Under the pieces are notes generated by a model. It did not search any database. It saw nothing but the letters and a program-made list of their open reading frames with translations, and was not told the DNA's origin. A stretch of 64,000 nucleotides of DNA from Amphirosellinia nigrospora (lineage: Eukaryota > Ascomycota > Sordariomycetes > Xylariales > Xylariaceae): positions 744,001 to 808,000 of the forward strand of contig SCHM01000002.1 of NCBI GenBank assembly GCA_004123355.1, read 5' to 3'. The position numbers and the translations under genes are program-made. Shown here in pieces: positions 1 through 12,284 of this stretch; the stretch's first letter is position 1, and every line of letters starts with the position of its first letter.

Positions 1-71
1 CACCCAAGCCAACCCCTTCAAGAATTACTCCCATTTTATTCTAATCGAGTTCTAATTCATCATTCTCACAG

Positions 72-1902
72 TGTCACCGCTTCTGAAGGTGTCGACCGCG
101 AGGTCACAGGCGACGATGACGAGTTGGCGGCGGATTGTGGCGTCCCCTGAGCTACAATCCCATTGCGGCTACTGACGAGTCCCAAGAGGAAATCGTTGAG
201 CCATTTCCACACATACCCGCATACAAAGTCTCATCAGGAAAGCGCCTGGGTAAGCGAAATTCAAATGTCATATTGCCGGCAAAAGTTGGTAGTGCTGACT
301 TCTAAGCAGCCCAGGTTATCTTTGGCGCTTTCATGTGTTGTATCGCCTCGGGCATTGTGTTTGGGTTTGCCTCCTTGAAGCCCATTTTGATCGCCGAGGG
401 TGTCTACGGCGAATTATGCGAGGCCAATGTAAGCGGCAGAGACCGGCTGGATGACACCATCCCATGTCCTGAGCAGGATATGCGTCTCAACCTGTTCTTT
501 GTTGCTGCTTCAACTACAACGAACATCTCGGCCTTATTTGCCGGTTTCGCGCTGGATCACTTCGGACGACGTACCTGCTACATCATCGCATCAATCTTCA
601 TCGCTGCTGGCAGCGTGCTTTTGGGTTACGCCTTTGCCATCCTGAGTTTGATGGTTACACGCTGGGCAATGTCATGCTGTCCATTGGCGGCGCTTTTCTG
701 TTCGTCCCTAGCTTTCGGTTGGCCAATGCCTTCCCGAAGTACTCGGGCCTCATCGTTGCGGTCATAACGGGCTCGTTTGACGCCTCAGCCTCTGTGCTGC
801 TTTTTTACCAGCTGGCGTGGGAAGCTACGAATCGCGCTTTCGAGCCCAACCAATTCTTTTTCGCCTACACGCTGGTGCCTATTATCCTACTTATCGGCGA
901 GTTCACCTTGATGCCTCGTGATGCCTACCAGACGACTCCCGATCTGGAATACAAGATCGAGAAAACACACGACGCGACGCTTGACATCCACGATTCCGAT
1001 CAGGATGTCGACCCAGCGGAGATTTATCATATTCGAACCAATCGCGCCAATCGTCGGCTTGCGAAGCTAAGTCAGATTGAGGAGGTACTTGGTGATGCTG
1101 ATGAGCGGAGGAACGTGCTCATAAGAAAGAGATTCAACAGGCTAGTGGTGTGGGGTGTTCTTCACGGTCTTCCAGCACACCGACAGATGATGACGGCCTG
1201 GTTCATCCTCATCCTGACCCTTACGGTGCTTCAGATGCTGAAAATGAACTTTTTCATCTCGACGATCACGACGCAATACAGATATCTTTTCCAGTCGGAC
1301 GAGGAGGCGGAGAGACTGACAAAGTTCTTCGGCATCGCCCTCCCACTTGGTGGAATTGTTACGACACCGTTCATCGGCGTACTGTTGAACAGTTTCAGCA
1401 TGACAGTAATTATCGGTGTTCTCACGGGCTTTATCGCTCTGATTGGTGTACTCAATTGCCTTCCCTTCGTGTGGGCTGGCTACACGACAGTGGTTGTCTT
1501 CGTGATCTTCCGGCCTTTGTACTACTCTGCAATGTCGTAAGTTTTCTCCCTCGGATAGCACTTGGTCTTAAGCTAACCGCCTTTAACTACGCAGTGACTA
1601 CGCTACCAAGGTGTTTGGATTCACAACTTTCGGTCGCCTCTATGGTGCGATAACTTGCATCTCGGGAGTTCTGACGTTCTCGCAAACCGGTTTAGACGTC
1701 CTAATCAATGGCCCGCTCGATGGCAACCCAACCCCTATCAACATAGCATTGACCGTCGCGGGCACGGCCGTCGGCATGTTCCTCACGGGTTATATCGCGG
1801 TCAAGAGCAAAGACTACCGGAGGAGATGCTTGATGTCGCGTTCCTGAAGAGGAGATGCGTCTGATTGGTCAGGGAGGTGAAGGATACGGGGCTATCGTAT
1901 GA
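72..1902 (+). CDS. FMP42-like major facilitator transporter, 5' partial, frame-broken
   Basis: Probable plasma- or organelle-membrane MFS permease of the fungal FMP42/nodulin-like group; substrate not deducible. The first exon lies off the left edge: a CTAAT branch site and CACAG acceptor end an intron at 71. An acidic N-terminus leads, across a one-base break near 146 in a C run, to SYNPIAATDESQ. Intron 250-309 follows, then the first membrane segment (FGAFMCCIASGIVFGF). A second break at about 652 (TTT read as TT) separates FDGYTLGNVMLSIGG from the preceding exon. A 288-residue open stretch holds further membrane segments and a cytosolic loop. Intron 1537-1594 precedes the last helices (SDYATKVFGFTTFGRLYG). 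Two more breaks near 1823 and 1847 lead to a C-terminus ending GGEGYGAIV and a stop at 1900-1902. The family call is from residue patterns recalled for FMP42 homologues, and the frame repairs are my inference. Confidence 0.75.
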
Positions 1903-3364
1903 TTTCGAACGCAATTTACGCACCTACGCCCTCGAAGTAATGATTGTATAATGATTCTAAAATGAGTTTATGCTAGCGCCGGTGTTCGGGTTCGGAGAAA
2001 AAAAAAGTAATGAGTAATACACGCTGCTTAATATAATGATTCTGGCTGCCCCAATGTTCTTGTTCTTGAGTTGTTGAAGTCTGAAGCAAACAGCCCACCT
2101 ATCACACCCCCCACACTCGATTACAAATTTCATGCTAACTAATGTCTACTATGTAGTTAGCTGCATAGTATGACCTATCGATGCAATTTCATTCATTTAA
2201 ATTTGCTTGTCATTATGTGAGAGGTCTTCTGGCATTCCTCTGCCGCCCTTGTACCAGATACAAGTTCTTAGTAGGCGAGGGAATGTTAGCATGGGTTTTA
2301 TCGTAAGTCAGGCTGGCGATTTTTTGCCCAGCTGCATACTTGGCCGAATCCAAGATCTGGAGCATATATACTGGATGATGAGGTAAAGTTCTTGACGTCT
2401 AGACTCAGATCATAGCCACAGGTCGTCGTTTGTGGCATCCTTGAGCACCCGTTTCCAAGCCTCGTATGAAGTGAAGATGAATAACCCGGCGGTAAAAGCT
2501 CTAAAAGTTAAGGCGTAATTTATACGCATACATACATACATCACGAATTCAGTCATTGCGACGAAAAATAGTCGACTACTATGCTTGATCATGACTAAAT
2601 GAATTTCGATAGAAGGATCTATTTATAGTAGAGGGAGCCAAGTACCTAACTGCCTTCACACGCGTCTACTTTTGGAGATCGGTGGAATCATACAAAACCC
2701 AAGCGCAATGTTCTAAGCCATTGAACAACTGGATCGAAAGAAGAAGTAGGATTTCTTCTGCAGTACGCTGACCCTGGCCTTGCATTCCCGGACAGTTACC
2801 GAATCAACTGGGCTCCGATTGACTGCATCGTCAAGAAATGCCGCTGTGCTTCCAGCTGGATTACTTACTACTACAGTAGTCTTCGGCCACCACCTAGCCA
2901 ATCCAGGGGCCGATTCATGGCGATATCCACCTAAGCCGACTACTGAAGTAGGGCGAGTGAAGTGTATGGGCAAATTAATAAGGGGGACAGGTCACGTTAA
3001 AACACTAGAATTCCCTCCGTAACTTACCTTTGAATTAGTAACACACACCGTGGAGATTTTTTTTTTCTTAATATATTGCGTTCCTTTCGATCAACGGATT
3101 CCCATTATTTATACGTGACTGAGACTCGAATTGGATGAGTAATTCCCAGATTCCCTCCTTTCCCGTGGGCCCAGTCACCCTGGGCCAACCCACTACATCA
3201 TAGCTCTCGTACATACTAGTCTAGAGTATGACTACTGGAGTTTGGTCATCTACAACAGACGTAGTGGCTTATCGTATAGCGCGTAGAGGTTAGCTTTAGT
3301 GTCTGTGAGTTTGATCACTACGACTCTTGCGTCCTGATTTTCGACGACGCAGTTCGTGTTTTCA
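1903..3364. other. Spacer downstream of the MFS gene
   Basis: No convincing gene. An AT-rich 3' flank is followed by short non-conserved open frames. On the minus strand, positions 3246-3360 hold a stop-free stretch (VVENQDARVVVIKL then LYALYDKPLRLL) that could be a further piece of the transposon-like relic next door. Confidence 0.5.
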
Positions 3365-3963
3365 ACCTACTTGAGTGACATGGAGACGTGAGGATGGTAG
3401 CTTGTCTGGGCTCAAGACGATTTCTTGAGATCGAATCTCCAGCAGTGGCAACTCCTCTCGAACCTAACGCTTCAAAGTAGCGACGGTTTCAGGAAGCTTG
3501 TTCAACTTGTCGACGCTTTCACCTTCTTTTAGAGCGCGAAGATTTCAACATAATACTGCTTGCGCGAAACACCATTACGCGTGCAGTACAGTCCAGGGGC
3601 CATGGTGAAATCATTCATATCATGGCGTCGTCGAGTATGCTTCACGATAGTGGGAGGATCCAAAGGATCAACAGCTGGTACCTCAGGTTCCTCGCCACTG
3701 ATTGTGGCGGATGTTAGAGATGTAGGAGTAGGCTCTAACTCGGCGGGTGTCGGACGACCTTCTGTTAGGCTTTCGGAAACAATGTTGTCTTCGTCAAATT
3801 CTTCTAGTCGTCGGGGACTCCCTTGGTATCATATAGGGGCTTTTCGCGCAGTGTCTCTCCAATGACTACAGCCACCTCAGATTTCAGTAGAATGATCGTA
3901 CCCGACGAAGCCGCCAAGGTACCGGAATACTGGTACCAATATAGCAAAGCGCGACAAAAGGCA
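3365..3963 (-). pseudogene. Relic of a transposon-associated (Plavaka-like?) protein
   Basis: Reading the minus strand across at least three frame changes gives a nearly continuous conserved-looking protein. From about 3900 downwards it runs VAVVIGETLREKPLYDTKG, an acidic stretch (EEFDEDNIVSESLTEGRP), a Pro/Thr-rich linker, then DFTMAPGLYCTRNGVSRKQY, then ALKEGESVDKLNKLPETVA and REELPLLEIRSQEIVLSPDK. I associate this arrangement of 'APGLYCTRNG...YY' and 'LPLL.IRSQEI.L.PDKL' with multicopy transposon-linked proteins of Sordariomycetes that resemble the N-terminal part of Plavaka (CACTA-type) transposases. That association is from memory and is the weak point. The catalytic part, terminal repeats and an intact frame were not found. 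The neighbouring spacers on both sides have no gene, which fits an old insertion. Confidence 0.45.
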
Positions 3964-6226
3964 CTATATGTATAACCAGGCAAGATGATAGGTAATAAGA
4001 GGCTTTGTTTGTTATTATAACCTATGCATAACCGCGTAATAGCGGTTTATACGGAGAGAAGCACTGGGTCAGATAAGCCCTAGCAGCATACCTAGAGGGG
4101 CAAGTAACCGAAAACGTGATACCATAATGCTGTGAAATATTTCCTCTATCGCTAGCGCGGTGCCTTTCTCCCGCTCTACCATCCCACAGAGTGACTAGAC
4201 TTGTGAAATGCTCTTTGGTCTTTGCGTTCTCGTGAGCATATGCCTGCATGAGCATAAGGCAGCCCAGCCCGCAACAAAGAGCATTATAAACGCTCGAACT
4301 GAGGAAGAAGAGTTATCCCAACGTTATTTATTGTTGGTAGTAGCAATTATGTAGTTGATGAAGCCAGCATAATGTACTAAATTGGTTTCAGATGTAGGCA
4401 GGATAGGACTATGTGGCGGCCCTGATATATTTTACGACTAGTGAGATGGAAGGTGTATGAGCGTGGGGATTAGTCAAGGCACCGGAATATTTGCTGTCGC
4501 TAAATCGTTTGTTGTTTGGATAGCTTTGAGCTTTGTAGGATCTGAACTGACTTCCCCCTGACAGCCGATCCAACTTAACGATGTATCTCGCGTCGTAGCT
4601 ATAGAACCTCAGCGGTCGGTACATTGATCTGTGTTTGCAGATTATCGAAGATCAGGTTGCTGATGAACTGGGCGAGTTGATGTACTGTTCACTTTGGAGT
4701 ATTCGCTTCATTGCGTTGTCCAAAAGTATTAACATCTGCGACGTGCTAACTGATTAGCTTAGAAGATTGGGCATATACACGTCGTCGATGATGACGTTCA
4801 CGAACACTCTCTAGCTAGCATCATGGCCCAAATGCGTGGAGTAAATGTACTCGAAACGGATCATAGTGTGCTATTCATAGCGTCTTATGGGAAACTTGTG
4901 ATGACCTGGCGCACAACTCTAGAAATATGGAATGTCGGTAAGTTGGCTCATAAGATCCCCCAATGGTTTCGACATGTCAAATAATATGTTGAATGCTGCC
5001 TCGCATACAAGGACTATAAAAATACAGCACCTAATAACAACGGCCAGACTGAAACACGTAACTTCGTTATGGTGTCAAATCGTTGCCCAAAAGCCCCGGG
5101 CAAGTGGTCGTGTCCCCAGCTCATATTCGAGTCTATAATTCATGATACGAAATCGGACCCAAATAATTGGTTGAATAGCTTTAATTGTCATTCAATTCGT
5201 CTCCCAGGTGTGCAGTTAGTTGGACCCCGGCAATTCTCCATGGCAAGAAGATAAACCGTGACCTGAGACTCGCTAGGGTTATTGTATAGTCATGACGACA
5301 GTAAACCGGTTCCCCTCCTAGTACACTAGGTACTCTCATTGAAACTTCGGCAGGGACCCTGGCTACCTAAAAAAAAATCCTCTATATCTGAGAGCGCTCT
5401 CAGATACGTTGCGCTAAGCAAGTCGCTCTCTCCAGTCCTATACAGGAAGAGCGAGGTAGCTTAATCCCATGTTGACCTTCTTGGGTCAAGGTTATAATTC
5501 GTGCATATCAGAGGTTTCTTTGCCTGTCAAGACGCCGGAAACAGTGATGCTGATGCAGCTTTTCTTCAATAGTATGCCTGTCCCCACAAATTTATCGTCT
5601 CAACATTAAGCCTACATATTGAGTCGCCGCGTCTTATGTTTTGGAGGCCGGGGGGAGACAAATAAGGACAATTAATCGTCGCTCCTTTGACGTAGCCTCA
5701 TCGTCTTTTATCCCCACTGTAGCAGCACCGGCCGTGACAAAAATCGACTGCAGCCTACCCAAACTATCTCGCTTCTCAACAACACCTGCACCAATTGTCT
5801 TTCTGGTAGCCAATGAACTTATATGATCCACGGTATTGAAAAACTGTAGATCCAACTATTATTCTGTGTGTCAGGGCTAGGCGGCATCCTATTCCGGAAA
5901 TGGCCGTAGTTATGTATGCGGCGCTATGATGGCACCGACGGGCGGTTTAGTTCTCGGTTGGAGGTAGAGGATCGGGGTATTCGCAAGCGAAGATAAGCGC
6001 CGAGTCGAAGACACTAAGCTGGCCATTAGTACGCACTGGGAGGCTTCGTTGCTGTACTCGATTTCTCTTGGACGAAAACTGCCACTACTGCTCGTCGTTC
6101 ATTAAGTTTTCTCCTTCATTTGGTCGTTTCGAGGCACCGTGTTCAATTTCTGCTCATTCAATTAGGGGCTTTTTCTGCCCCCAACTAGACACAGCCCCAA
6201 TGTCGCTAAGGCGTTGTGATCAGTAG
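3964..6226. other. Spacer between transposon relic and arrestin gene
   Basis: Short open frames in both directions show no recognisable motif or coding bias. A ten-A run and a perfect 22-bp palindrome lie at 5370-5406. Positions 5634-5855 have a 73-residue minus-strand frame (TIGAGVVEKRDSLGR) that I could not place. Confidence 0.5.
5385..5406. repeat. Perfect 22-bp palindrome
   Basis: Half-site TATCTGAGAGC is followed immediately by its exact reverse complement with no spacer. It lies 6-15 bases past a run of ten A. It could be a protein-binding dyad or a leftover of a transposon end; nothing coding is near enough to decide. Confidence 0.8.
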
Positions 6227-7619
6227 CTAATACAATATCCGAGCCGGCAGCATAGGATTAGTCTGATCAACAGTTGAAGCATCTTTCGCTGCTTGTTCAA
6301 TGGCATCCATCCTCTTTACAAGCCTGGTGATCTATAGGGCAGATCACGATGGGTTGCCGAAGAGTGATATCCTGGCTGAAGTCATGCTCGCCTTGAAGAT
6401 AAACTGTTAGTAGATGCGTTCGTCGCCTTGAGAAATATTGCAATGGCATAGTAATGTATACATACCTGATACTGAGAAAGAATCTATCTTGTAGAGAGTT
6501 ATGTTGTGGTGAAAGACATGACCTCGTAGTTGGGGAACGCCGGTTGTCCTCTCCGAATAATTCCGTTCGAATCTCGTAAGTCCTTATGAGGAAAATGACA
6601 CCCATGTTCGTCACATAGCCATCTTCAGGTAATTTCATCCCACATTCTGAACGTGCTTCTGTATTCGATTTGACCTTCTTTGTTGGCTCATCGCCCTCAG
6701 GGTTGTAGGTTATCTCCTCCTCGATGGCCAGCGTGATGCTCTTCACTGTGACTTTCCTGGCCTTAGCCTCCAATCCAAGTTGGCGCTAATTTAATATAGA
6801 CAGTAATCGGGTCCATGGGTCCATAGCTCCATTTCGGTAATGAGATAATAAGCTGGACAATGCTGTCGGTGGTGGCGACTTTAGTCTCCGGGCGATTGTA
6901 CATTCCAAAGGTCGATAATGTGTCGTATCGCTGCAAAGGCACCGGGAATGCGTATTTATTCTGTATCTCTGACCCTGCTGTACCGTGACAACCAACTCAT
7001 AATACGTCTCACAGTCCTACTAGGAAGCTGCAACGACGCTGGCGGTACCTCCTATTTGTCTCTTCGCCTCCTCGCCCAAAGGTATAAACAAACAAACGGT
7101 AGTCATGGCGATGACATTTCCGCCTCCTCTACCAGACGAACATCGATATAGCAAAGCTCCTTGCCAACAACATCGGTCGTCTCCCGCCGAGGGGTGCCAA
7201 GTGACGTTGGCACGTTTTCCGCGCAGGGTGGATAGTTTCTCTCCGCCAGCATATCCGAACAAGGGAGATGGCGACAGGGGCGATATACCTTGTTGTGGGC
7301 GTATTTCGACTTTGCCTTCGATCCGCGGCTGCAGTTTCCCGTTAGTCTACTATTTCCTGGTCGTATCGCTTCGAGTTAAGGATCGGAAATGACAGAAGAT
7401 GATAAAATCGCAGCGCTGACTCCAATGCGACCCTGGGGGAGGCATAGGAAGAGAGCGACAGCGACACGATGCGACAAATAGAGCAGCCAAACCCAGGCTA
7501 CCACAACCCTAATGCATGCATGCACTCACCAATGTCGCCGAAATGCCTGGATATCCAACCAAGAAACTGCTATTTGGCGGGCCCGAAACACGGACGAAGG
7601 CGGCCACTCGATCCGTCAT
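6227..7619 (-). CDS. Arrestin-family protein (arrestin N/C domains), frame-broken
   Basis: Fungal arrestin-related protein, expected to act as an adaptor in endocytosis or ubiquitination of membrane proteins. The start at 7619 gives MTDRVAAFVRVSGPPNSSF and LVGYPGISATL. An intron of about 200 nt (donor GTGAGT, acceptor near 7345) joins to PRIEGKVEIRPQ. The N-domain continues with TTDVVGKELCYIDVRLVEE, and VVTVQQGQRYR then leads to FPVPLQRYDTLSTFGMYNRP. The C-domain shows KWSYGPMDPITVYIKLAP, ARKVTVKSITLAIEEE, ITYNPEGDEPTKKVK, a GYVTNMGVIF strand, DITLRQPIVICPIDHQACKE, then MDAIEQAAKDAS and a stop at 6227-6229. Each block is separated from the next by a one-base frame change or an intron, so no single open frame covers the gene. 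The order and spacing match a roughly 400-residue fungal arrestin. Antisense frames over 7105-7935 are shadows. Confidence 0.78.
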
Positions 7620-10350
7620 GTTTGTCTCACGGGATGTTCGTCATCAAGGTGGCGATGCTGGCGAATATGGACAGGACAATGGTGGGGTTAGGATTCAGTG
7701 GCGGCAACAGCAGCGGCGCGGTGTTAGCCACATCTATTCCGCGACTACGGCCGTGCGCCGTAGGAGCGTCGAGAGGAATGCGACGATCGAATTGTCGGTG
7801 TCGGTGTTGGTGTCGGGGTTGGTAGGTCAGGCCAATCACTACGGTCACGACACCGAGGTGTCGGGATATAGGGCGGTATGGCGTATGGCAGTGGCAGGTA
7901 GGCGACCGGCGACCGTATTGAAAGATGGGGAATAAATGTGTCACGGTGGCGAAGGCCGTCGGCGAAGTACACTGTGACAGAGACCGGAGGCAATCTACGG
8001 TGGGAAGAGGGTTGAAGGGAAGCCGGGTTGGGATCGGCTGCGTAGCAATGGGGACGGTAGTTTTGGCTTGGTTGATAGGAAGTGTATGAGATGACGGCGA
8101 AAGCGGCGGAGGCGGAAATGGGGGAATAAGTGTGTTGATTGATTGATCGAATACCAGCAGATTTAGTTTAGTCTCTTAAGGCTGCAAAGGAACAGCACTC
8201 CACCATGTTGACAGCATGTATTGACCAGGGCATAATAACCAGGGCAGTTAGCCAGGGGATGGGCATGGGCATGGATGGGCATGGATGGGCATGGGGATGT
8301 GGGATGAGAGATGGGGAAAATCAGATGGTGTGCAGCAGTGACGAGCGACGATTTAGTGGATTAAGGTTCACTAAGCCTGGGAAAGTCAGCACCCTGCAGC
8401 CAGCTGCTGCTCACGATGCTACAAGTCTTCACCATGACCTTTTATTTGTGACACGTGAGAGCATAGAGCAATGACGAGTATCTCGGGCGCTGCAAAAGCA
8501 AAAGAGGCGTGGTTAGCAGCTTTGGGGCTCGTTAATTCGGCAACGTGGTACCGTAGACTACTGTACTTATAACTACTGTTTATTATGTAAAGTAAGCATG
8601 CCTACAGTAAGTAGGTACACAGGTAGAGAACGAACACAGACTGGATACCCAGCTGTGCAGCTGAGGTAGAGGCAGATATGATATAGCTAGTTTTATGGAG
8701 AGATACTGGATGGATGCCAGTGTTCCATGATTGATGATGCATTCTGTAAGATTTCTGACGGGTTAAGATGACAGAGCACGCAAAGGTAACAATGCCTGTC
8801 CTCTCACATAGATAGTTATATAAGGTAGGTAGGTATATCCTCCCATGTAGCAACTCCAGCGTTAGTTTCGTCTGGGTATTGATAGATGTCTTCCTTTACA
8901 CGATATACATGTTCATGCTGGACAATTAGGCCGAGGCTGAGTAAGACAGCTGAAGGACGTCTAGACAAGCTGAGTGCTTGACTTGGCTGATGATTCCAGT
9001 CCTATAACTAGGAATGAGAAGTCGAATCCATACACTTAGCCAGGGAGAGTCGATACTCAGGTACATACGTCACGATCTATGTATGTTTAGACTTAATGAT
9101 ACCTACCGAAGCTTCAGGTCCGCGATACTTTCCACCTCAGGTAATATTTATTTACACCATCACTTTATTTTAAGGTTTGAATCTCATTTCAAACGATCGT
9201 CAGCCCACAAATCCCAAAACCCCTGCTTCTCTTTCAATTTCCTTATTAAGTCATAAAAGTAACCCTTAGACGCCTGGACACGTGGAACTGGAGACTTGTG
9301 GACTTATTCTCTTACTTACTTTTTCACGATTGCTTGGTACTGTGAGGTGATTCTCTATTCTGCTAAATCGGGGTTAGACTAGATTCTACTAGTCTAGGAC
9401 TTCAGGGTTCAAGGACAGGGGCCAAGCTGATGGCTGCCGAGCTCTGCATTATGACAGGGTTGACACAGACACCTGGGAACCTAAATAAAGCTACTTAGCG
9501 AATCTCCTTGCCCTACGAAGATGAGAGCCTCAGTAAGAAGATGATGCAGTCTCCTATGTACCAAATGCCTCTTCGGGTGTTGGTACGTGGGACTATACTC
9601 CTGTGTATAGGTGTCTTGATTTATTTTCTACTTATTATGCGAGTATCACAAATAGTTTCGTCAAACTGACGTGTTGTATCATTCGGATTAATCTGCAAAG
9701 AAATTGCGTACTTAGCTGAGCCTATCAATCTGTCAGCACCTATTAGTGCTTATAACTGGCTCCGGAGACAGACCCGGAGGCACTCAATGGATGGTATAGA
9801 TAGCACAAGTATACCTAGTCGTTGTTAATTTACTTAATTTTGTGGGTAAGATTCTTTCAATAATATTATCTTTATAAATACTTAGATAAAGAGCGAGATT
9901 AGTCCATTAAGATATTGCAATGCAATATTAGGGATACTTTAACAGCGAATGTTCAAGGGAACATGGTTGGCTGGGAAGCCCCTCTAGGAGGTAGCCACAG
10001 CTCTGAATCCGCGTGCTTGTACTCATGGTTGTCCCTACCTAACACTTTACACGGTGAGTCGGTGACGCGAGGGCCCTTCTAGCATAGCTCCGGTCCAGTA
10101 AAAATTACCCCTCCACGGCTACCGACAATCACTGTAGGTCCACTTGCACTAGTTACTTAAGATACCATGTACCTACCTACTTGGTACCTAGTCGAGCTGC
10201 AAGCTACCAAGCCGACCATATAGTAACTTTTGCATCCATTTCTGCTCGGATATAATCGCAACACATTCGCATTGGCTGTCACTATCTTGCAGTTGTTGGA
10301 CATATTGATCTATGTAATTGAATACAACGTCTTCGAGAAGCACTCACGCC
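7620..10350. other. Long spacer upstream of arrestin and cyclophilin loci
   Basis: This holds the arrestin promoter and 5' region (7620-8170, GT/GA-rich with GGTGTCGG-type short repeats), an ATGGGC microsatellite at 8258-8303, and AT-rich sequence with GTAGGTAGGTA-type runs common in Sordariomycete spacers. I see no gene. Confidence 0.5.
8258..8303 (+). repeat. ATGGGC / ATGGATGGGC microsatellite
   Basis: Tandem ATGGGC and ATGGATGGGC units run for about 46 bp. They fall inside a short open frame that codes for Met-Gly-Trp repeats, which I take to be non-coding. Confidence 0.85.
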
Positions 10351-10910
10351 ATGTCCGTGACCCTCCACACCAACTTAGGCGATCTCAAAATTGAGGTCTT
10401 CTGCGAAAGCACACCAAAGACTGCCGAGGTTGGTTGCTCGCCCACTTCACCGCAAGACTTTACACATATTCAGACTAACTCGCGTGATTGCAGAATTTTC
10501 TTGCGCTGTGTGCATCTAGCTACTACGACCAGTCTTCCTTTCACCGATCGATTCCTGGCTTCATGGTGCAGACCGGCGGGCCTGCGAACCCTACTCCTGA
10601 CAACCCGAAGGCGGACAGTCGATATGGGGTGGCACCTTTGAGGACGAGATACGCCCAACTCTGAAGCACAACGCGCGGGGAATCGTGTCAATGGCCAAAA
10701 AGGAGCTAGCACAACGGCTCCCAGTTCTTCATACTCTTTGATAAAGCGCCACATTTGGATGGCTGAACACAGTGTTTGGAAAGCTCTTGGGCGATGACAG
10801 CCTGAGAACATTAGCCAAGCTGGAGGCTATCGAGATCGACAAGAAAAGTAGGCGAAGGAGAAAGCCTTTATTGAGAGGGCTACTATAACGCCAATCCAGT
10901 AGCTGGATGA
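10351..10910 (+). pseudogene. PPIL3/Cyp10-type cyclophilin, heavily frame-broken
   Basis: Peptidyl-prolyl cis-trans isomerase of the PPIL3 class, a small spliceosome-associated cyclophilin of about 160 residues. Exon 1 (10351-10428) reads MSVTLHTNLGDLKIEVFCES then TPKTAE. Intron 10429-10493 is followed by [20 protein letters not shown] and PGFMVQTGG, carrying the FHR catalytic motif. After a break near 10618 come [20 protein letters not shown] and GIVSMAKKE. Another break near 10707 leads to the family signature NGSQFFILFDKAPHLDG, then NTVFGKLLGDDSL, and a further shift reaches AFIERATI and ANPVAG with a stop at 10908-10910. At least four frame changes in 480 coding bases is denser than in most neighbours, so this may be a true pseudogene, although assembly error would give the same picture. 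PPIL3 is normally single-copy. Confidence 0.8.
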
Positions 10911-12284
10911 GACGCAGGCTCCCGCACTATTATAAGCAAGCAATGCTTTTTATTCCACCTTCTATCAGAATTTGGGAGGGTGTCCAGCAGACAAACTCAA
11001 ATTCAGCTCTGCACATGTCAACCCGCAACCTGAACTTCCTCGATCCATTCAACATGCTTTACACTACGAGCTTCAGAGTTCTCCCAGACTACTGCCGATG
11101 AAAGCGAGTGGACTATGAGGACTGGTATCAAGGATATGGGAATTAACCAACAGAAACATGGCATGGCCCTATCCATTACACCGATGCAAAAAGACCCAGA
11201 AACTGCTATTGTTTACCAAAATCTGCAGCTCAATCTATTTAACGACGTTATATCCCCAAACATAGGCAGCTGGATAGACCGGAGGAGACAATCGAGGTAA
11301 AAGGACCTCGCCGGCTTCGTTAGGCAGCAGGGCTAAATAGACATAAGACCAAGCTGCATTCAGCTATGGCAGTGCGTTCGCATCTCGTCCATGTGCCGCA
11401 AGGCGTGAATGTTGGGGTTTAAATGGAATACCCGATCGCGCTACGATGCGATGAGTTTCCTGTATTAATCAGTTAGAAAATCAGATACCTAACTTATCCT
11501 TCAAACCAATCTTACCGACCGATTCAAGTATATGCGTAATGCCGGCATAGATGAAAATCCGATCATGTTAGTCTGCCTAACATCCTTGGAAGGCGTCGAG
11601 TGCTAAGCTGAAAATTTATAGCCAATGATATAAGAAGAATTTCCAACAAAGCCTACCGAGGTACTCAGGTACCTAGCATCGAGCTTCGAGCTTCAGGTGA
11701 GGTTGAGCTTTGGCATTTGGTATGATCCCTACAGGTACCTCGATATACCTAGTAGCTAGGTTTCCAAGTACATTTGCGGCACATGCTTCGAGACGTCTAC
11801 GCGCACGCTGCAAAGGAACATAGAGGTAGGTACTTAGGTAGCAAGGGCCTGGTAGGTACCTTATCTTACCTAAGTAAGTACCTGCTTGTTTCCCAGGCTC
11901 CTTCTTCACCTTGCAACCCACGAGGTCAAACTTTACACCTAGGGACGCAAAACGCCCTCCACGCCCAGTTTGTGATCCTCTTCTTCAACACAATTTGAGA
12001 TTTACATGCAGCTGTCGCCTTGGGTGTCTACCTACGGTATCTACCTACTGTATCAGTCGGGCGCACAGCAGCTGTTGTCACTGGACACAACGCCGCGACC
12101 CGCCGCGATTGCTTATACATTTCATCTCCCGCTGAAGCTGCGCTTCATTTGATCACACTTCATTTTCTCATTTACGCCTCTTGTACGCATATTCCCAGAG
12201 AGCTGGCATATAGCGCCAAATCCCAGATCTTGTACCCGCTCCAGATACCGTACGAACGGATCCCAGTTATATATCTGCCCCAAG
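10911..12284. other. Spacer between cyclophilin and DUF7918 loci
   Basis: No recognisable gene. Positions 11660-12060 are full of GGTACCTAGGTAGGTA-like short repeats, a common Sordariomycete spacer motif, and lie in the presumed promoter of the DUF7918 gene. Confidence 0.5.

Noticed and set aside
1142-1561. Minus-strand 139-codon frame
   Set aside because: Antisense shadow of the MFS transporter.
7105-7935. Plus-strand open frames of 95, 118 and 139 codons
   Set aside because: They are antisense to the arrestin coding blocks and have no domain-like pattern.
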